Positions 34,101 through 46,800 of a stretch of 64,000 nucleotides of DNA are shown piece after piece; position 1 is the first letter of the stretch; every line of letters starts with the position of its first letter. Source of the DNA: Schistosoma mansoni (taxonomy: Eukaryota; Platyhelminthes; Trematoda; Strigeidida; Schistosomatidae); the NCBI RefSeq assembly GCF_000237925.1, contig NC_031502.1:32949914-33013913 (forward strand), written 5' to 3'. Position numbers and translations under genes: made by a program. The notes beneath the pieces are model-generated. The model was given only the letters and a program-made list of their open reading frames with translations. It ran no database searches and was not told the origin of the DNA.

Positions 34101-37100
34101 TTGAATTAAACTGCGTACAGTTGGCCCGGTTGATAGAGCACTAGGTCGACCTGGTGCTCCAGGTGAACCTGGATACGTAGAATGTAAATGGTTTGTATGA
34201 TTAAATCCAGTGGAACGATGTGCAGTAAAAGGATGCATTATACTATTACGTCCAGTGTAGCTATTGTCTGTTAGTGTACCAGGTGCTAAACGACATGAGT
34301 TAGTTGTTGTATTTGTAGTAAGATAAGCGGAACTACTTGGACAAATATTCTGAATGATATTTGATAGAATTGGTTGGTTTGATGAAGTAGATGAGACTGA
34401 GGTAGGGTTGGGATTTGGTTTATCCGTTCCATCTGATGATAGATGAAAACCAGAAGTAAAGTTGAGATGTTCATTTCCATTGTTTCTCGATGATAATGAG
34501 TTAATTTTATCTTTTAATATTGTAATTTCAGAATTCAAACGAGTAGAATCTTTAGTTAATTTTTCAACCTGAAAGTAAATTTCAAAAAAATACGGCATTA
34601 AGATCTCATTGAAAAGAACTAAGTCATTAATTATATGCTAACTAGCTTCGATGGAATAACACATGAGACTATCGATAACAGATACATCTTCAAACGTTCG
34701 ATGATTCTTAAATATACATTTAATCCAACTAGTAGAATTTCAGGTTTTCAAACAATTTCAGTTGTGTTCAGTTGAACTGCGGATGACTCACGTGTGAAAC
34801 GAGCGAAACTTATTGCTTGGCGTTTAGTATTAAAGTTCATTTGTTTATAACATGTAAAATATGTGACGAATTACCTTAGTGTTGTTATTTAGAACAAATA
34901 TTTTGCGAATGGAATAGTTATGTCATTAAATATTCGTTTAACTATTGGAAAATGTCAATTTGTAAATGATTTATTTTTTAAATTGAGAGTAAACGATAGC
35001 ATACTTTTTAGACTACAATTTTATTTAAAAAACAAACCAGAGGAAGAAATATACACAAGCAGAGGATATATGTCTACTGGATGAACCAGAAACTGAGTGG
35101 AAACACTAACAGGAGACTGTGAGGGCGCCCACTTTTTGTGATAAGCCGTTATTAATCGAAAAGTTCGTGTTTCTAGGTATTAGCTTGAGTGTTCGTGGTA
35201 GCGCAACAGATGAGATCAATCCATGTATGATGAAAGCCACAGTGGTCTATGACAATTCGGACTATCTTCAGAGCTGTTATAATGTCAATCTGGTTGGGAA
35301 AGGTAGGATTTACAGCGCATCAGTGAGAGTAGTTTGCTCTATACTTGTGAAAGCTGGTCTTTCCGAGTTGAGGATGTTCGGCAACTCTTCTTGTTCGATC
35401 ATCGTCGTCGACAAAGAGTTATTGAGATTCAGTGGCAAGACTATATTATCAATGAGTGTTTGCATCCACTGACGAAAACTTAATCAGTGCCACCAGCTTG
35501 AACCACAGGCTCTAGTGGCTTTGTCATGTGTTGCGAATGTTGTCCCAGCGATTTTCACATCGTGCATTATTCGCTGAAACTGAGGTTGGATAAAGTGGAG
35601 AGGTAGTTAGTTTGTGTCATGGTGGTGAGGTATGATGGAAAGCTCTCTGAGTGACATCTTGCGATCTATAACAACTCCCTGGGTGAGGTCCTACAGATAG
35701 TGGAACTGAGTGGAATTCGACGTTATCAAACATGGCTAAAATAGACAATAGTACTTCTGTTGTAGTCTTGTTTTATATTCTTCATAGAAGTGAGAGGAAC
35801 TTTTTAAATCCCTCCCATACTTTCAGGTGAATTGTTTTTCTTATTGTGTGGCCCATTTGTACCAATATTCATGCTTTTAAATAATTATTTAGTTATGCGG
35901 TAATAAATTTACCAGTTTACTCTTCCTAACTAATTACGGTTTTTATTTAACGAAGTAATCAAGTATCATAGCACTTCGAATTATATTAATGTGTTAACAA
36001 TCATTTTAAGAAATACATAACTCAAAAGTATCCAATTTAGCTAAGCTTCGATAACAGTTAGGAGTTCGGTGGATTAGTTTAGTTCATTTAAACGACTAAC
36101 CAAGTATGCATTAAGGTATTCTGCTTCCAACTATATCTTTTATATGAAGAATAATGCTACCAACTGACTGACCAAATCCAAGTAAATTGACTGGGGATTA
36201 AAACCTAAGACCCAGATGTAGTCAATTATTGAAAACACTATACAACTGTTTCATTTAATTAGTTTAAATATTCCGAATCATCTACCATAGGGGAAATTCG
36301 TGTCCATTCAGAAACTTAAACCTTTTTATTCAGCATTACAGCCATGACCATACTTATAAAAGAGGTAAGCATAAAAAGAAATTTACTAGTTCCATTTTGC
36401 ATAGAAATAAACTCATTTTCTAATAAAAGCAATGTATTAAATTAAAAAGAGCATCCATTAAACTGCACTCAATATGCACAGAATCTGATGAAAACAATAG
36501 ATGTTTTCTTCTTATTTTTCCTCTTCTGATTACTATCGCAATACAAGGTAAGTCTAACTTTCAACTAAAATATTGTACAAAATTCACCTTTTTTTCTTAA
36601 TAAGACTTTTTGTGCGGCATAGTTATTTGTATACATGCACTCTGAATTAAAAACACACACACATAAACGATTTATCCTAACTAAAATAATCCATGTAAAC
36701 AGGATTATGTGAATCACCATGTGGTTAGTCTGAAAAAAATTAGCATAAAATCAATATAATAGTTGTGAAAAGGGTTAGCGATTTCCGTAATTTTTACCAA
36801 TAAAACAGAATAGATGTAGAAGATAGAGCGAGAGGAAATTATTAGAAGTAGCTAATGTATGGTGACGCTGTATACTTCTAGTTGATGAGATAGCAACTGA
36901 TTATCAGCTAGTAATTTCAGAAAAGAAGTTATTTGAGGATTATCAACCATTTTAAAGGTTTATAAAAAACACTTAAGGTCAAGGACAACTAATTGCCATC
37001 TTATTCTTACAAGGTGAGGATAGTAGTTGACCGATTATGTTCAAGTGACAAATACTTCGAGGTCTTTAAGTGTGAAGTGTCTTGATGTCACAGAAATAAC

Positions 37101-40100
37101 TCGTAATTACGCTTCAATGCCAGGATACATTGGTCGTAGTGGGACTTGAATGTCTGACCTCCGCCTTAATAACCCAGTACAGTATCAACAGAGTTAAGAA
37201 ACCTACTTGAATATCGTTTGATCAAACACAACGTGTTGTGATTGGATGTAAATCTAATTAGCAGCTCAATGATGCAACTCAATAAGTATGTCAGCAGTGC
37301 GCTAGACCAATGAGCAAACGGTTACATTTCCTTGAAGCTTTAACTATTTATTCAGTTCACATAAAACCCGGTACAGCTGGGGGACAAAATCAAATTTTTG
37401 TGGACTGAAATACTGTTTAGGTGCCCAAGATGAATGTGGTTTTAGTAGGAGCCCATCTCTAGAATCATTACTCCAAACGTCTAATCAACAAAAAAGTGCA
37501 GAAATGTAAGGATCTGCCATTCCATAGTGATCAGTAACCAAAAATCGGTTAACACGTCAATCAATTCTTTATGACCCTAAAGCTTATGTACACTACTTGC
37601 TTAGAATCGAGTTTTTTTATTTCATTGCATGGATCATTCATATTCATAACATAGTTTGGCTTTTCATTCTCCTACCTTTGTAAGAAACGTAATCGCAGAG
37701 TGAGGGAAACGAGATTAACCTCCTCGGCAGAGGCTGTAAACGCGGCCTCTCTCCACCTTCGGTCGTACCAGGATATTTATGGGAAAGTCGTTATTGTCCA
37801 ACGGAGGGCAACAGAGACTTTAACAATCGTTCTTATACTCATAATACTTTTATGATGTGTACTCCTTGAAGTGAAACCGTGCTGAACTTACATAATAAAA
37901 GGCTGTTTTTCCTATCTATTATTATTTTATTGTTATTCAAGCATATAAAATAATAATTTTATCTATTACGTTAAAAAAGGCTCAGGCACTCGCATCACAG
38001 AAATCGATCAATGTAGTGAACAATAAAGACTAACAAATTATTTGATACATACAGCATATATTCACACATACTTATAAGTATTTCTATTACATTCTTAACG
38101 AAAATTTACCTTTATTTTTAAGACAGAAAAGAGAAAAAAAGGAGAATTTCAAGAGTACAACTTCCATCATATTTGGTTATTTATTTGTTAACATGAATAT
38201 TATCAAGTGTCATTAATTGACACTTCTTAATACTGGGTCATGGATACAGCCCCCCTCCTTGAAATACACACATACATACATGATAGTATAAAGGAGAATA
38301 TTTGTAATATAGAAAAAATAAAATATTCTCACAAGTAATTACTTATCAATTCATGAATAATTAACGGTATACATAAAAACCAACTAAAAGAAAATGATTA
38401 TCACTACTATTCTTGAACATCTCATAATCTACGGTACATTTTTGTATTCGATTCTAATTTATGAAAATAGTTTTACCAATTAAATAGAAAGACACCCAAT
38501 ACAAATCATATTATGATACTGAAATTATTCAAATTACAGAGTTAATAATGCCATAAATAGTGATGCATGAACATTAAATATGCTTTTCAATAAATCCTCC
38601 TCAGGTTTAATATCAACCTGCTTAGTGCAAAGTGGTCATAGTAATAACACAAATCAACCATTCCCAATGATTTATCAGGTTAGTTTTCACTAAAGTTGAT
38701 CAGACTTAAAGTTCAACAAACGGCAGAAACAATAGCCATTTGAATTAAAAAAAAGACAAAGGTTTATGTGCCAAAGAAACATGACCAACGTATTTTCTTA
38801 CCTTGTCCAACATTAGGGTTAACAGATCTATGATAATCTTAGTAACAGAATGACCTGATTTGACTAATTCACATGTAACCCTTCCCATTTCGCATTTTCA
38901 CAACCTGTAATTAATCTTATCTAATTGCTATTGTCATTTACATATCTAAGGTTTATTATTATTGTTTCGACATCAATACTAATCTTCTGAAAACATGAGC
39001 AAGTACTTACCCCACCTCATAAGCTTCTACTGAATGCACAACACTTTATACCCTATACAATACACCAAAGATTTGACTTGTTTCTCTCTAACCCTCTATT
39101 GACCATGGTCATATTCTGATTATTGATCTCAAAATTCCACTCAACGTATAGACTTATTCAAGTTAACATTGTATGTTGGTTATCTCAACATTGACAATCT
39201 TATTTTAGTCTACGAACAGCCGTAAATCCACATGCTATGGCTGTAAACGATGTATTTTGCCCTAAAACTGGCCACTTTTTAAACTGTTAATTTGGACATA
39301 TAACTGTAGAACCTAAAGAGAATTTATGAGAAAGAATATTCCTCGTTCATATGTCAATTTTTTTTAGTATGGTAGGGATCTTCGAACAATTCCATAAACA
39401 TCCATTCAGTTGTTTTTTCCTAGTTTTATTTTACCATTAGGCTAATATAGCCGAGAATGAATTAATTTATATTGTGCCAGTCGGTTATACGCAACGATTA
39501 AATTTGCCATACCCTATTGGCGCAGCAAGATGAATTTTTTACGGTTCTTTAGAAGAACTGAGAACTCTCTTGAGGTTTTAGGAGTGTCTTATTAATGCGT
39601 GCGTGTGTGTATACGCGATAGTAAGAATGATACATATGTTCTAGATCGTTTGTCCATTTTATTTAATCATAATAAAAAAGACATTATTTTTTTCGCTCAA
39701 TAGTTGATAATTTAGTAAAATGATCTTGTTTAGAAGGATAAGACAATTACACTAATCTCAGAATTATAGTCCTCAATTCCAACTAATACGCTATGGTTTC
39801 AACAGTCGGATTTGTTTCGTAAGCCTGTAAGCTTAATACACAAATATGAATATAATTACTGAAATTAACCGAAATAATTTTACTCTTTTTATTCTTTGAC
39901 AGAACTTACTTGTTCTTTGAGAGATGCATTCTCTGAGTTTAGGCGGTGAGATTCCTGTTCGGATTCAGTTTTAATTTCATCAGCGACTTGAACAGCTTTT
40001 AACAAATCTCTTTCATATAATCGCCATTCAGTTTGTTCACGCTCACGTTCACAAAGTAGAATCTCATAATTCTCTTTGATTTTATGCAATTCAACAGTGA

Positions 40101-41860
40101 TCTCATTCAATTTCTTCCTATCTTCATTAATGGATACAGAGAGTGGGTTTTCAAGTGAATCAATGAGAAAAACGCAATCAGTTTGAACAGCAATGCTAAC
40201 TCTTTTCAAGTGATCTGATATATCATCCTGTTTATTTAGTGAACCTTTACAACAATCGAGAGAAATTCGACCTTTAAGAGAAGTTAGTTCTGAAGAAACC
40301 GATTGGTACGCTTTTTCCAAAGAAGAATGCTTCGTTTCTAAAGCATCATAACTGTCTTGCAAAGCTGACGCTTTTTCTGTCAAGATACGGCATTCACGAG
40401 CAAGACTTTCCGAACTTTGGGCCAAGTCATTATTTTGACCTAGTAGAACTTGTTTCTCTTGCTCGATGGAAGCATACAACTCACAAAAGTGATTCTCTCG
40501 TGAACCAGGAGTTTGTGCACCACGATCAGTGAGCAATAAGTGTTTCAACTGTTCAATTTGAAATCGACAGTGTTCAAGTTTGGAAGTCTGAGTTGAGAGA
40601 GCTTCCAATAAAATCGCGCGCTCAAAGGCAAGACTGTGAGCCTCTTCATGAGCCTCATCAACACTGCGCTGTAGATCCCATAGTTCTTGCAATGTGGCTT
40701 GGAGTTCTTCGTTGGTAGTATAGTTGGCCTCTTCCATTTGTAGTAAACGACCTTGGAGAGTAGCAATACTAACGACTGGGTTTTCTTTTTGCTTTCTACT
40801 ACTCATATTTTCCAAGTCACTTGAATAGTTAGTATCATACACAGTAGGCTCTTCAGTAGGACATAAATCATACCCTGGTGCCATTTCATTCCATTCACTT
40901 GATAATGAACTAGCTGTAACACCTCCAGTAAGTGCAGTGGTGGCTCCACCTGGAGTAAGACGTGTTGTTGTGCCAAGTGATTCAGGAGGAGATGAGGTGA
41001 AGGCAAATAATTTACGTGAACTAGGAGTTGTGGAATTCAATTTTGTGTTTTGATGGGATTCTACGCAGGAACCTTGATCTCCATCTTTTTTGCATGGACT
41101 TCCGAGAGCTAGCAGCTGGTTTCTCAGCTGGATGTTTTCAAGTTTAGTTTCCTCGGTCAATAAAATAGCTTTTGACGCCTCTTCTTTAGCACGGCGAACT
41201 TCGAACGTTAACTTTTCTATTTCCATCTTGCGTGTTTCTGTGACTTGTGTTAATTCTGATATCCGAGCTTCATACTGCTTTTTCTCCCTTTCCACACGTG
41301 AAAGTAGGTCACTGTTTACAGATATGCGGTGAGCGTTAGAATGGGTGTTAAGGTGAGTTTGAAAATGAGGTTCCGACGAAGTTAGCTCAGCGTTTTTAGA
41401 ACAAACTGTGGGAATATTAGCGGCACTACTATGGTGCTTTTGTTTACTGTTGAGATTCTTTCGTTTACCTGGCTGAGTAACCTGAAGATTTGACGAATGC
41501 ATTGCCTGCCCTTTTCCATTATTGGCAATTTTAATATTTTGGTAGCTAGACGACTTTTTCAATGTAGGCTCGCCAGCTGCTCGCAGTTTAGCTGATACTT
41601 GGGAATTCGGACGGACAAACAGAGAATCAGTGTTAGTTGATCCGGACCTGCAATGACCCTGAGTGCGAGGAGTAGTAGAAAGAGCCGGCATTTTCCTTTC
41701 CTGTGAAACTCTACAAAGACCCTTGATATCTTCGGTGTTAGACTTATCGATTCTTCTTCTGGAGTGAGAAATATTAGGGAGGAACGCTGAATTAAGGTTT
41801 TCTTTTTCCGAACTAAGATGGAGAATGGGTTCCTGTAGCATTAGATGACGCAGTATATCC
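27944..41860 (-). CDS. SPECC1L: Cytospin-A / SPECC1L-like protein, gene span of five exons (5' end not found)
   Basis: Cytospins are cytoskeletal cross-linkers that bind actin and microtubules and act in adhesion, cell shape and spindle organisation (family knowledge). Five minus-strand exons are joined here: 41860-39910, 34568-34086, 33097-32532, 30611-29849 and 28117-27944. All introns are GT-AG and every phase matches (0, 0, 2, 0). The product is about 1,310 residues against about 1,117 in human SPECC1L. The order is the family's: a Ser/Lys-rich N-terminus with [15 protein letters not shown], coiled coil with [11 protein letters not shown], the [14 protein letters not shown] block, a [13 protein letters not shown] motif, Asn/Ser-rich linker and a C-terminal CH domain. 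The extra length lies in Asn/Ser/Thr-rich low-complexity stretches. The exon at 41860 opens mid-codon after a pyrimidine-rich acceptor, so at least one upstream exon is expected. A start at the ATG at 41898-41896 is possible but less likely. Family assignment is firm; the 5' end is not. Confidence 0.9.
28484..28880 (-). mobile_element. RTE-like LINE 3' untranslated region
   Basis: On the minus strand it ends CCCCTTTGTACCAATATTTG followed by TTTAAATAAATAAA. It is clearly GC-richer than its surroundings, inside the last SPECC1L intron and in the gene's orientation. Open frames over it are not genes. Confidence 0.7.
28880..28972 (+). mobile_element. CR1-like LINE 3' tail
   Basis: CTGAAGAAATGGCTTACATT and CATTGGGATATAACAAAAAG, directly abutting the RTE tail on the other strand. 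Confidence 0.65.
29556..29581. repeat. 26-bp perfect palindrome
   Basis: Each half is TCATCAAAGAAAG followed by its exact reverse complement, with no spacer. In the last SPECC1L intron. Confidence 0.85.
29585..29690 (+). repeat. Second LINE-tail-like repeat
   Basis: CCTGAAGAAGTCCAGGCAAG to TTATTTCAAATATAATTTTC. A decayed reverse copy lies at 47835-47925. Confidence 0.5.
29849..30611 (-). CDS. SPECC1L: SPECC1L exon: linker and first part of the calponin-homology domain
   Basis: This 763-base exon starts with one base completing a split codon after a TTTTTCCAG acceptor. About 165 residues of Asn/Ser/Thr-rich sequence come first. They are followed by [20 protein letters not shown] and then [24 protein letters not shown] and DKRRCFE, the N-terminal two thirds of a CH domain that closely matches human SPECC1L. 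The donor GTAAGT lies at 29848. The KRNALL and [17 protein letters not shown] motifs leave little doubt about the family. Confidence 0.93.
30915..31275 (-). repeat. Hammerhead-SINE copy in an SPECC1L intron, decayed
   Basis: Minus strand, so same orientation as the gene. It contains the 5' part (31120-31265, CCAGCCACTAGTGAGC on the plus strand), a degraded tRNA-like head and a decayed ribozyme. Confidence 0.7.
31885..31950 (+). repeat. Sm-alpha 3' fragment with the ribozyme missing
   Basis: CAAGATTACAGGTACAC joins almost directly to CTACTTCCAACCACCACC; the ribozyme that lies between these in the copy at 19621 is absent. Confidence 0.5.
32532..33097 (-). CDS. SPECC1L: SPECC1L exon: Asn/Ser/Thr-rich linker
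   Basis: This 566-base exon starts in phase 0 with [17 protein letters not shown] and ends with two bases of a split codon after KDVLL (donor GTTAGT at 32531). Most of it is low-complexity Asn, Ser, Thr and Gly, with runs coded by AAT repeats, and it corresponds to the poorly conserved Ser/Pro linker of vertebrate cytospins. It is called an exon on the continuous frame, the TTTAG acceptor and the matching phases on both sides. Confidence 0.78.
34086..34568 (-). CDS. SPECC1L: SPECC1L exon: end of coiled coil and Ser/Thr-rich linker
   Basis: This 483-base exon is in phase 0 at both ends and encodes 161 residues. It opens with [19 protein letters not shown], the tail of the coiled coil, passes through Ser/Thr/Asn/Pro-rich sequence, and ends with the conserved [13 protein letters not shown] (human PTVKTLIKSF). 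The acceptor is a CAG ending at 34569. The donor is GTATTT starting at 34085, weaker than consensus but supported by the join to VKAVQHQKR in the next exon. Confidence 0.85.
35040..35910 (+). mobile_element. RTE-like LINE, 3' coding remnant and tail
   Basis: Frame 35119-35472 has [20 protein letters not shown] and [20 protein letters not shown], decayed versions of the C-terminal RTE motifs (FKYLGS..., KGRVY.A.VR.VLLYG). The tail at 35830-35905 (CCATTTGTACCAATATTC) matches the LINE tails at 10500 and 28484. Opposite to SPECC1L, in its long intron. Confidence 0.72.
37660..37960. other. Unclassified, GC-richer stretch in the SPECC1L intron
   Basis: Contains CCTCCTCGGCAGAGGCTG and CTCTCCACCTTCGGTCGTA, out of character with the flanks. 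No frame. Probably a retroelement fragment. Confidence 0.3.
38590..39310 (+). mobile_element. Penelope-like element, 3' remnant in the long SPECC1L intron
   Basis: [15 protein letters not shown] and MIYQVSFH correspond to ILAHLVQTGHRAN and TIIYRVNSN at 48660-48740. The 3' untranslated part (38940-39310) matches 48950-49320, including AAGTTAACATTGTATGTTGG. Opposite orientation to SPECC1L. Many disruptions. Confidence 0.65.
39910..41860 (-). CDS. SPECC1L: SPECC1L exon: N-terminal region and coiled coil
   Basis: This 1,951-base exon encodes about 650 residues. The first 170 are Ser/Lys/Asn-rich and basic. A coiled coil begins near [19 protein letters not shown]. After a Ser/Thr/Gly linker comes the most conserved coiled-coil block, which includes [15 protein letters not shown] and [17 protein letters not shown] and matches the human [15 protein letters not shown] region. 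The end has [20 protein letters not shown], matching the human EWRQFQADLQTAVVIAND. The donor follows ...SLKEQ as GTAAGT at 39909. The acceptor is a TTTTTAG ending at 41861. The open frame continues 13 codons further to an ATG at 41898, but the pyrimidine-rich run before the AG suggests that stretch is intron. Confidence 0.9.
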
Positions 41861-41899
41861 CTAAAAACACGAAAACATTTACGTGAGGATAGGAGCATA

Positions 41900-44800
41900 A
41901 TTTAAAATAGGTCATTTATTTGTGTTCCATTGGAAACAACCCATTTACGAACAAAGTACTTATGGTAGACCGATCAGAATAAATTATTTAGGACCTGAGA
42001 TAAATGCATTTATACACTAATAAAAGGTCAGATGACAACTTTCCCATAGTAACATACAGTGTTTCGTCACATACTCTAGGATGTTTAGAAATAGCTTACT
42101 TGACCTACATATTTGATTAGGAATTATCGTGTTGCTCAATCAAAATACCTTACACAACTAACGATTAAAGAAGTAGGTGTCCAAAATGACATTTTTCTTG
42201 TATTTGGAGTCACTATAACGTCTTAAATCGTTCCGCGTGTTATTCCATAGTTTACGAACAACCTAAGACTACCTGAGTAATTACATCACAAATTAATCAC
42301 TGAAAGATCTATGGAATATATTGATAGAGAATTTGATAGAACATGAAATCAGGAAATATAATTCATCACCAAGTTTTACGTTTTAGATGGAGGAAATACG
42401 AAATCGTTATTTACACATGTTTAAACTACAAAGTGGTAGTGCTGAAAAGGCTTGATTACTTGAGAGAAGCTGTATGGTTTCATTTCTGTCTAAGAAGTAG
42501 TATAAAAGCTACAGAGGACATGAATTTGTGATACGTAGCCCAACCAAATTTTTGAGTGGCAAGACTTTTTAACTTTGAGGAAACCGTACGCATTTCATGA
42601 GAATGAGCTGGCTTTTCATTTGATAGCTGTTTAATTTAAATAACAACAAATCTGTGGAGTTCTGAACTGAAGCATAAGGGATCATCGATTGTTACTGGAA
42701 CTTCGAAACTGAAGACGGGAATATGTATCACTGAAAATGATAATGATACAAGGAATAGAAAAATAAAGCGATATTGCTCAGGATAATCAGAAATGCAGCA
42801 GACTTGTTACGAATAGAAATATCGGCGTGAATCTACATTACAATTCTTCATATGCAAATTATAGTACTCATCGAATTATAAGATTGCTTTATGCCGAAAC
42901 TTATTTCAGAAATAGAAGAAAAAGTTTCTATCGTTAGAATAAATAAGCGGATGACGCAAATTGTAATGCAGATAATTGATACAGCTAATTGCGTGATTTA
43001 GGACACGCGATTCAGTTTACCTTAAGCACGATATCTTAATGTCGTTAAGGATACATAAAGATGAGGAATATTATTGTGCGGTCCCAAATCTTAAAGGCAC
43101 GACCATTTGGTCAATTTTTATTAAACAACAGATTTACTTCGGGACATCTTGTCTAACTAACGACTTAACACATAATCCACAATGACAAGGTTAAGCAAGA
43201 TTGACACGTTTTAAAAGCAGGTAGAAAATTTGGAGTCTTGAACTTGTAACAACAAAGGTTCTGCCTATTAAACTAATGCATTGCAACATACCGAAACTTA
43301 TCTCCGCATATTTCAAATAGACTCCCAAATTGAGAATCGCGCGGCAGATCGCCTTGACAAGTATAGGCAGTTGGAAACATAAAAGCAAAGAAAGCGAAAT
43401 TATCCATGTTTGTAAAGTTATCCATTTATCCCATGTTTAATTATCATGTCAAACCGTAAAATCAGTGTAATGTTCGACTGTTACTCGTTTCTTCTGTCTT
43501 CGCATAGATTCGTAATAAATGATATGAATCTATTTATTCACTTTTCAAATGAGCTTCTAATGACTGTTTTTGCTCCTAATACAAGCCTGAACTAACCGAA
43601 TCACAGGTGCGTGCATTTGGAAACCGTCCAATGTTATTTCAAAGCTGAAACCACCATATGACTTTGCTGATGGTAATGGCGGTTTGATTAGGTGAGGAGC
43701 TAAAAACTTCTGGCCCCTTTAAAAGGGGATTGGAAATGTACCTTTGAAATAATATGCCAAAAAGGACACGCTATTTTCTTTCTTGCTCAGTATTACCAAG
43801 TAATTTGTTGTTGATTTATGTTTATCAGTGTTATATATATATACGGCTTTATAATACTTCATAGTTAACAATCACTTCTGAGACCTTAAATGGTCCTAAA
43901 TAGCATTTGGTTTGCCGTTTCGACTCTTTGAAGTTTGCCACTGAGGCTACAGCAATACCACCCTTGAAGATACTCTGCATACTACGAAACAGGGTGATGC
44001 TTCTCAATCATGGTTTTCGGAACACAAGCACGACATTAAGTCATTATAGTTTAGAAAAACGTTTGTTTGAAGAGTTGGAGACAGGAGAACACAAGTAGGC
44101 TAAGTCAAGGATTTTTGAAATACACGGGCTGTTTACGTGGATTATCACACCTTATGGTTGAGATGCTGTTCGAGCAGCACTGCTCGTAACGCACTTTAAC
44201 ATGGTTACTCTAAAGGCAAAAAATAAAGGAGCAGATATAATCGGTAAACAATACAAAAACTTATTGTAAACGAGCCGACTGATGAATAAAAATAATCATT
44301 TGACTTTATTTACAGATGGTGAAACATGATATTCTTAAAATGACCTTCTAGATGGAGAGAAGCGCTCAAACTTTCGCTATAACTCCATAGTGATTATGGA
44401 CCGGAAACATTTAACAGTTGATGTCTGTTTAGACTGGCACGAACAGCATCAACGAACCAAGCCTGTGGGGCTTTTTATTCTGACGAATAATTCACCTCTT
44501 CTTATGTTGTATGAGTCCTTTATGATGCAGTTCTGAAATAGAAAAATTATCCTAAATTTTGGTCAACAATATATCTTTGGGAACGTTTTAGCAGATGTAA
44601 ACTGTCGTTCATAAAACTTGAAACAACAAGGCTGACATGTTTATAGAAGTTGAGACAAAAGGATTTGTGCGATTGTTCCTGTGTTTGTCGATCCTCATTG
44701 TTAGGGCTCATTTGGGCCTACAATGTTACGAATTTAGGAACGAAAACGACCGAGACACTCTAATGTGATCGATTCTCTTCGGAATCGACAACGGTCAATT

Positions 44801-45790
44801 ATACTCAACACGTCAGATCTCAAGGGACGAGATAAAAATTAGAGAGAATTGCAGGTAATTTGATATTGTGGTAGAACAAGCAACTCGTACAAAATTGGTA
44901 CGAAAGTTGGTACTATAGTAGTAGAATATAACCTTCGAGCTATCGTTACAGAAGAGAGCTTGGCTTTTCTAATAAAATCTGACTATTCTTGCGACTGCCT
45001 TCGCAATATTTGACAGTACTGTATATTAAGTGTTTGATCAATAACTTTTTATATCGCTTCGAGGAGAAAATTCTCTGACTAACTAGTTAATCATACCTCT
45101 TTATCATTCACAAATAAAACTCGAAGAACTGCGAGCGAGCGTCCATTGACAAGAAACCTATTGAAGTAAATGGCCTTGTGGACTGTAACTCCTGATCCAT
45201 ATCTTATTGAGATGGATATTGATAAGCAACACTGTAAGTGCAATAATTCATGTCATTCCACCTGTTATTTTTAACTGAGTCCCTCTGTCACACACTTTAT
45301 CGCCCAAACATATAGGAACACCGGTAGTCTGTCGATAAACGATGTACTACTGATGCAGACATAATTACAGAGCGAAAAATGCCTGGAAATTGCTACTTTC
45401 TTCTAACACGCAGATTTTGCAATCACACCGGAAGAAGTCGGATGATCAAATCGGTGAGAAAAATAAATAAGTTATTTAACAGCTATGAACAAATGTTTCT
45501 GTCAAGTTAGGAAACAGTTCTATCCCTATTAAGTAGACCAATTGGATTTATTTAAAAGGTGGGCGACCGTAACTTTAAAATAAAAATCACTCAAAAATTT
45601 CGAGAATGAAGTAATATCAGAAGACGTTCCTAGGAAACAGAAAGTTGGGAATATTTACAACTTAGCTCTACACAATTCTAGAATGGGTATGTCAGAGTGG
45701 CTGTGGAGTATTTTATAAATTATTTAAAACGATTATTTTATTATCGATCATCATTATCGAGATGAATATGGAGTAGTATATCAATATTGT
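41900..45790. other. No recognisable gene; expected to hold the SPECC1L 5' end or lie upstream of it
   Basis: Short frames only, none convincing. Slightly less AT-rich than 1-20 kb. I looked for a minus-strand ATG exon ending in two bases of a codon and could not choose one. Confidence 0.4.
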
Positions 45791-46124
45791 ACGAAGAAAA
45801 GACTGTGAAACCGTTAAGGGAAGATGACTATGGTTTGACCCAGGTACGCTTGGACTACTTTCGAAATATGTATGGGGTGGAGGCTTATTTCTAGACGAAT
45901 CTTGTCACTCATATCCCGGATATTGTGTTCATTACAAAGCCTAATATCTGTGATTTACCGAATAAACCCTATTTAGGAAACTTCATGAACCCAAGGACAT
46001 GTATTCTAGGATATTGAGGCAACTTTCAATTAAACCCGTGAACTATCGTCCTGTGAGCTTTTCCAGGGTGGTCAAGGAAGTTCCAGGAAAGATTATTCCC
46101 AAAAGGTCTTATTGCATCACCGAA

Positions 46125-46345
46125 ATCCTGAATGGATCTGAGTTAGATCATTTTTGAAAATCAGTCGAAATCGGGCGGCCGATTCATCTTAGTATGGAAT
46201 TCTTCAACAGTGAACATCCGCAATTTTGCACATAGGAGTCAACCACAGGACTTTTGGTCATGTGCATCGATCCCTGAAGTCCAGACCACTAGGTCACTGG
46301 ATGCAGTGATGCTTATACCCAACTCCAACCACTCCACAACATTAT
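46125..46345 (-). repeat. Hammerhead-SINE copy inserted in a CR1 remnant
   Basis: Minus-strand family copy with decayed ribozyme and head. A plus-strand tRNA-like stretch (GGTCTGAAGGCCAAGCACTG, GGTTCAACTC) follows at 46352-46412, giving another head-to-head pair. Confidence 0.65.
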
Positions 46346-46559
46346 GCTCTGTGGTCTGAAGGCCAAGCACTGAAAGACGAGGCCAAATTTTATAGGTTCA
46401 ACTCTTTTGTATGCAAGAGGTAGAACTTTTACCCCCCTAGGCAGCGTCAGTGTTAAACAAGGAGGACCTGATGTGGAACCTCAAATGGGCAAGGCAAAGT
46501 CAGAATTCTCACAGTTGAATTACATTTGGAACTGAGAAGATCTATCAGCCAACACCATA

Positions 46560-46800
46560 GTCAGAAATTTCAATTAAAACGTCAAGCAGTTCTATCGCAC
46601 GAAGCTGAATCTTGCAGAACTGTAATCATCAACATGAAGATACACGTAGCTATATACAGCTGTTTCGTTCTACCTGAGGTTTACACTGATGATGTCGTTC
46701 AGAAAAATGATGAAAGCCCCACGACTAAACCATCCAGCTCAGAAAACAAAACTCCACCAAAATCAGTAACTTGAGCTACAGATCTTTTCTACCATTTGGT
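46560..46800. repeat. Dispersed repeat fragment, same family as 16330-16510
   Basis: GATGATGTCGTTCAGAAA and CCATCCAGCTCAGA match the copies at 16399 and 57729, in plus orientation. Confidence 0.6.

Noticed and set aside
40545-41332. Frames at 40545-40766, 40803-41006 (minus) and 41090-41332 (plus)
   Set aside because: They overlap the large SPECC1L exon in other frames.
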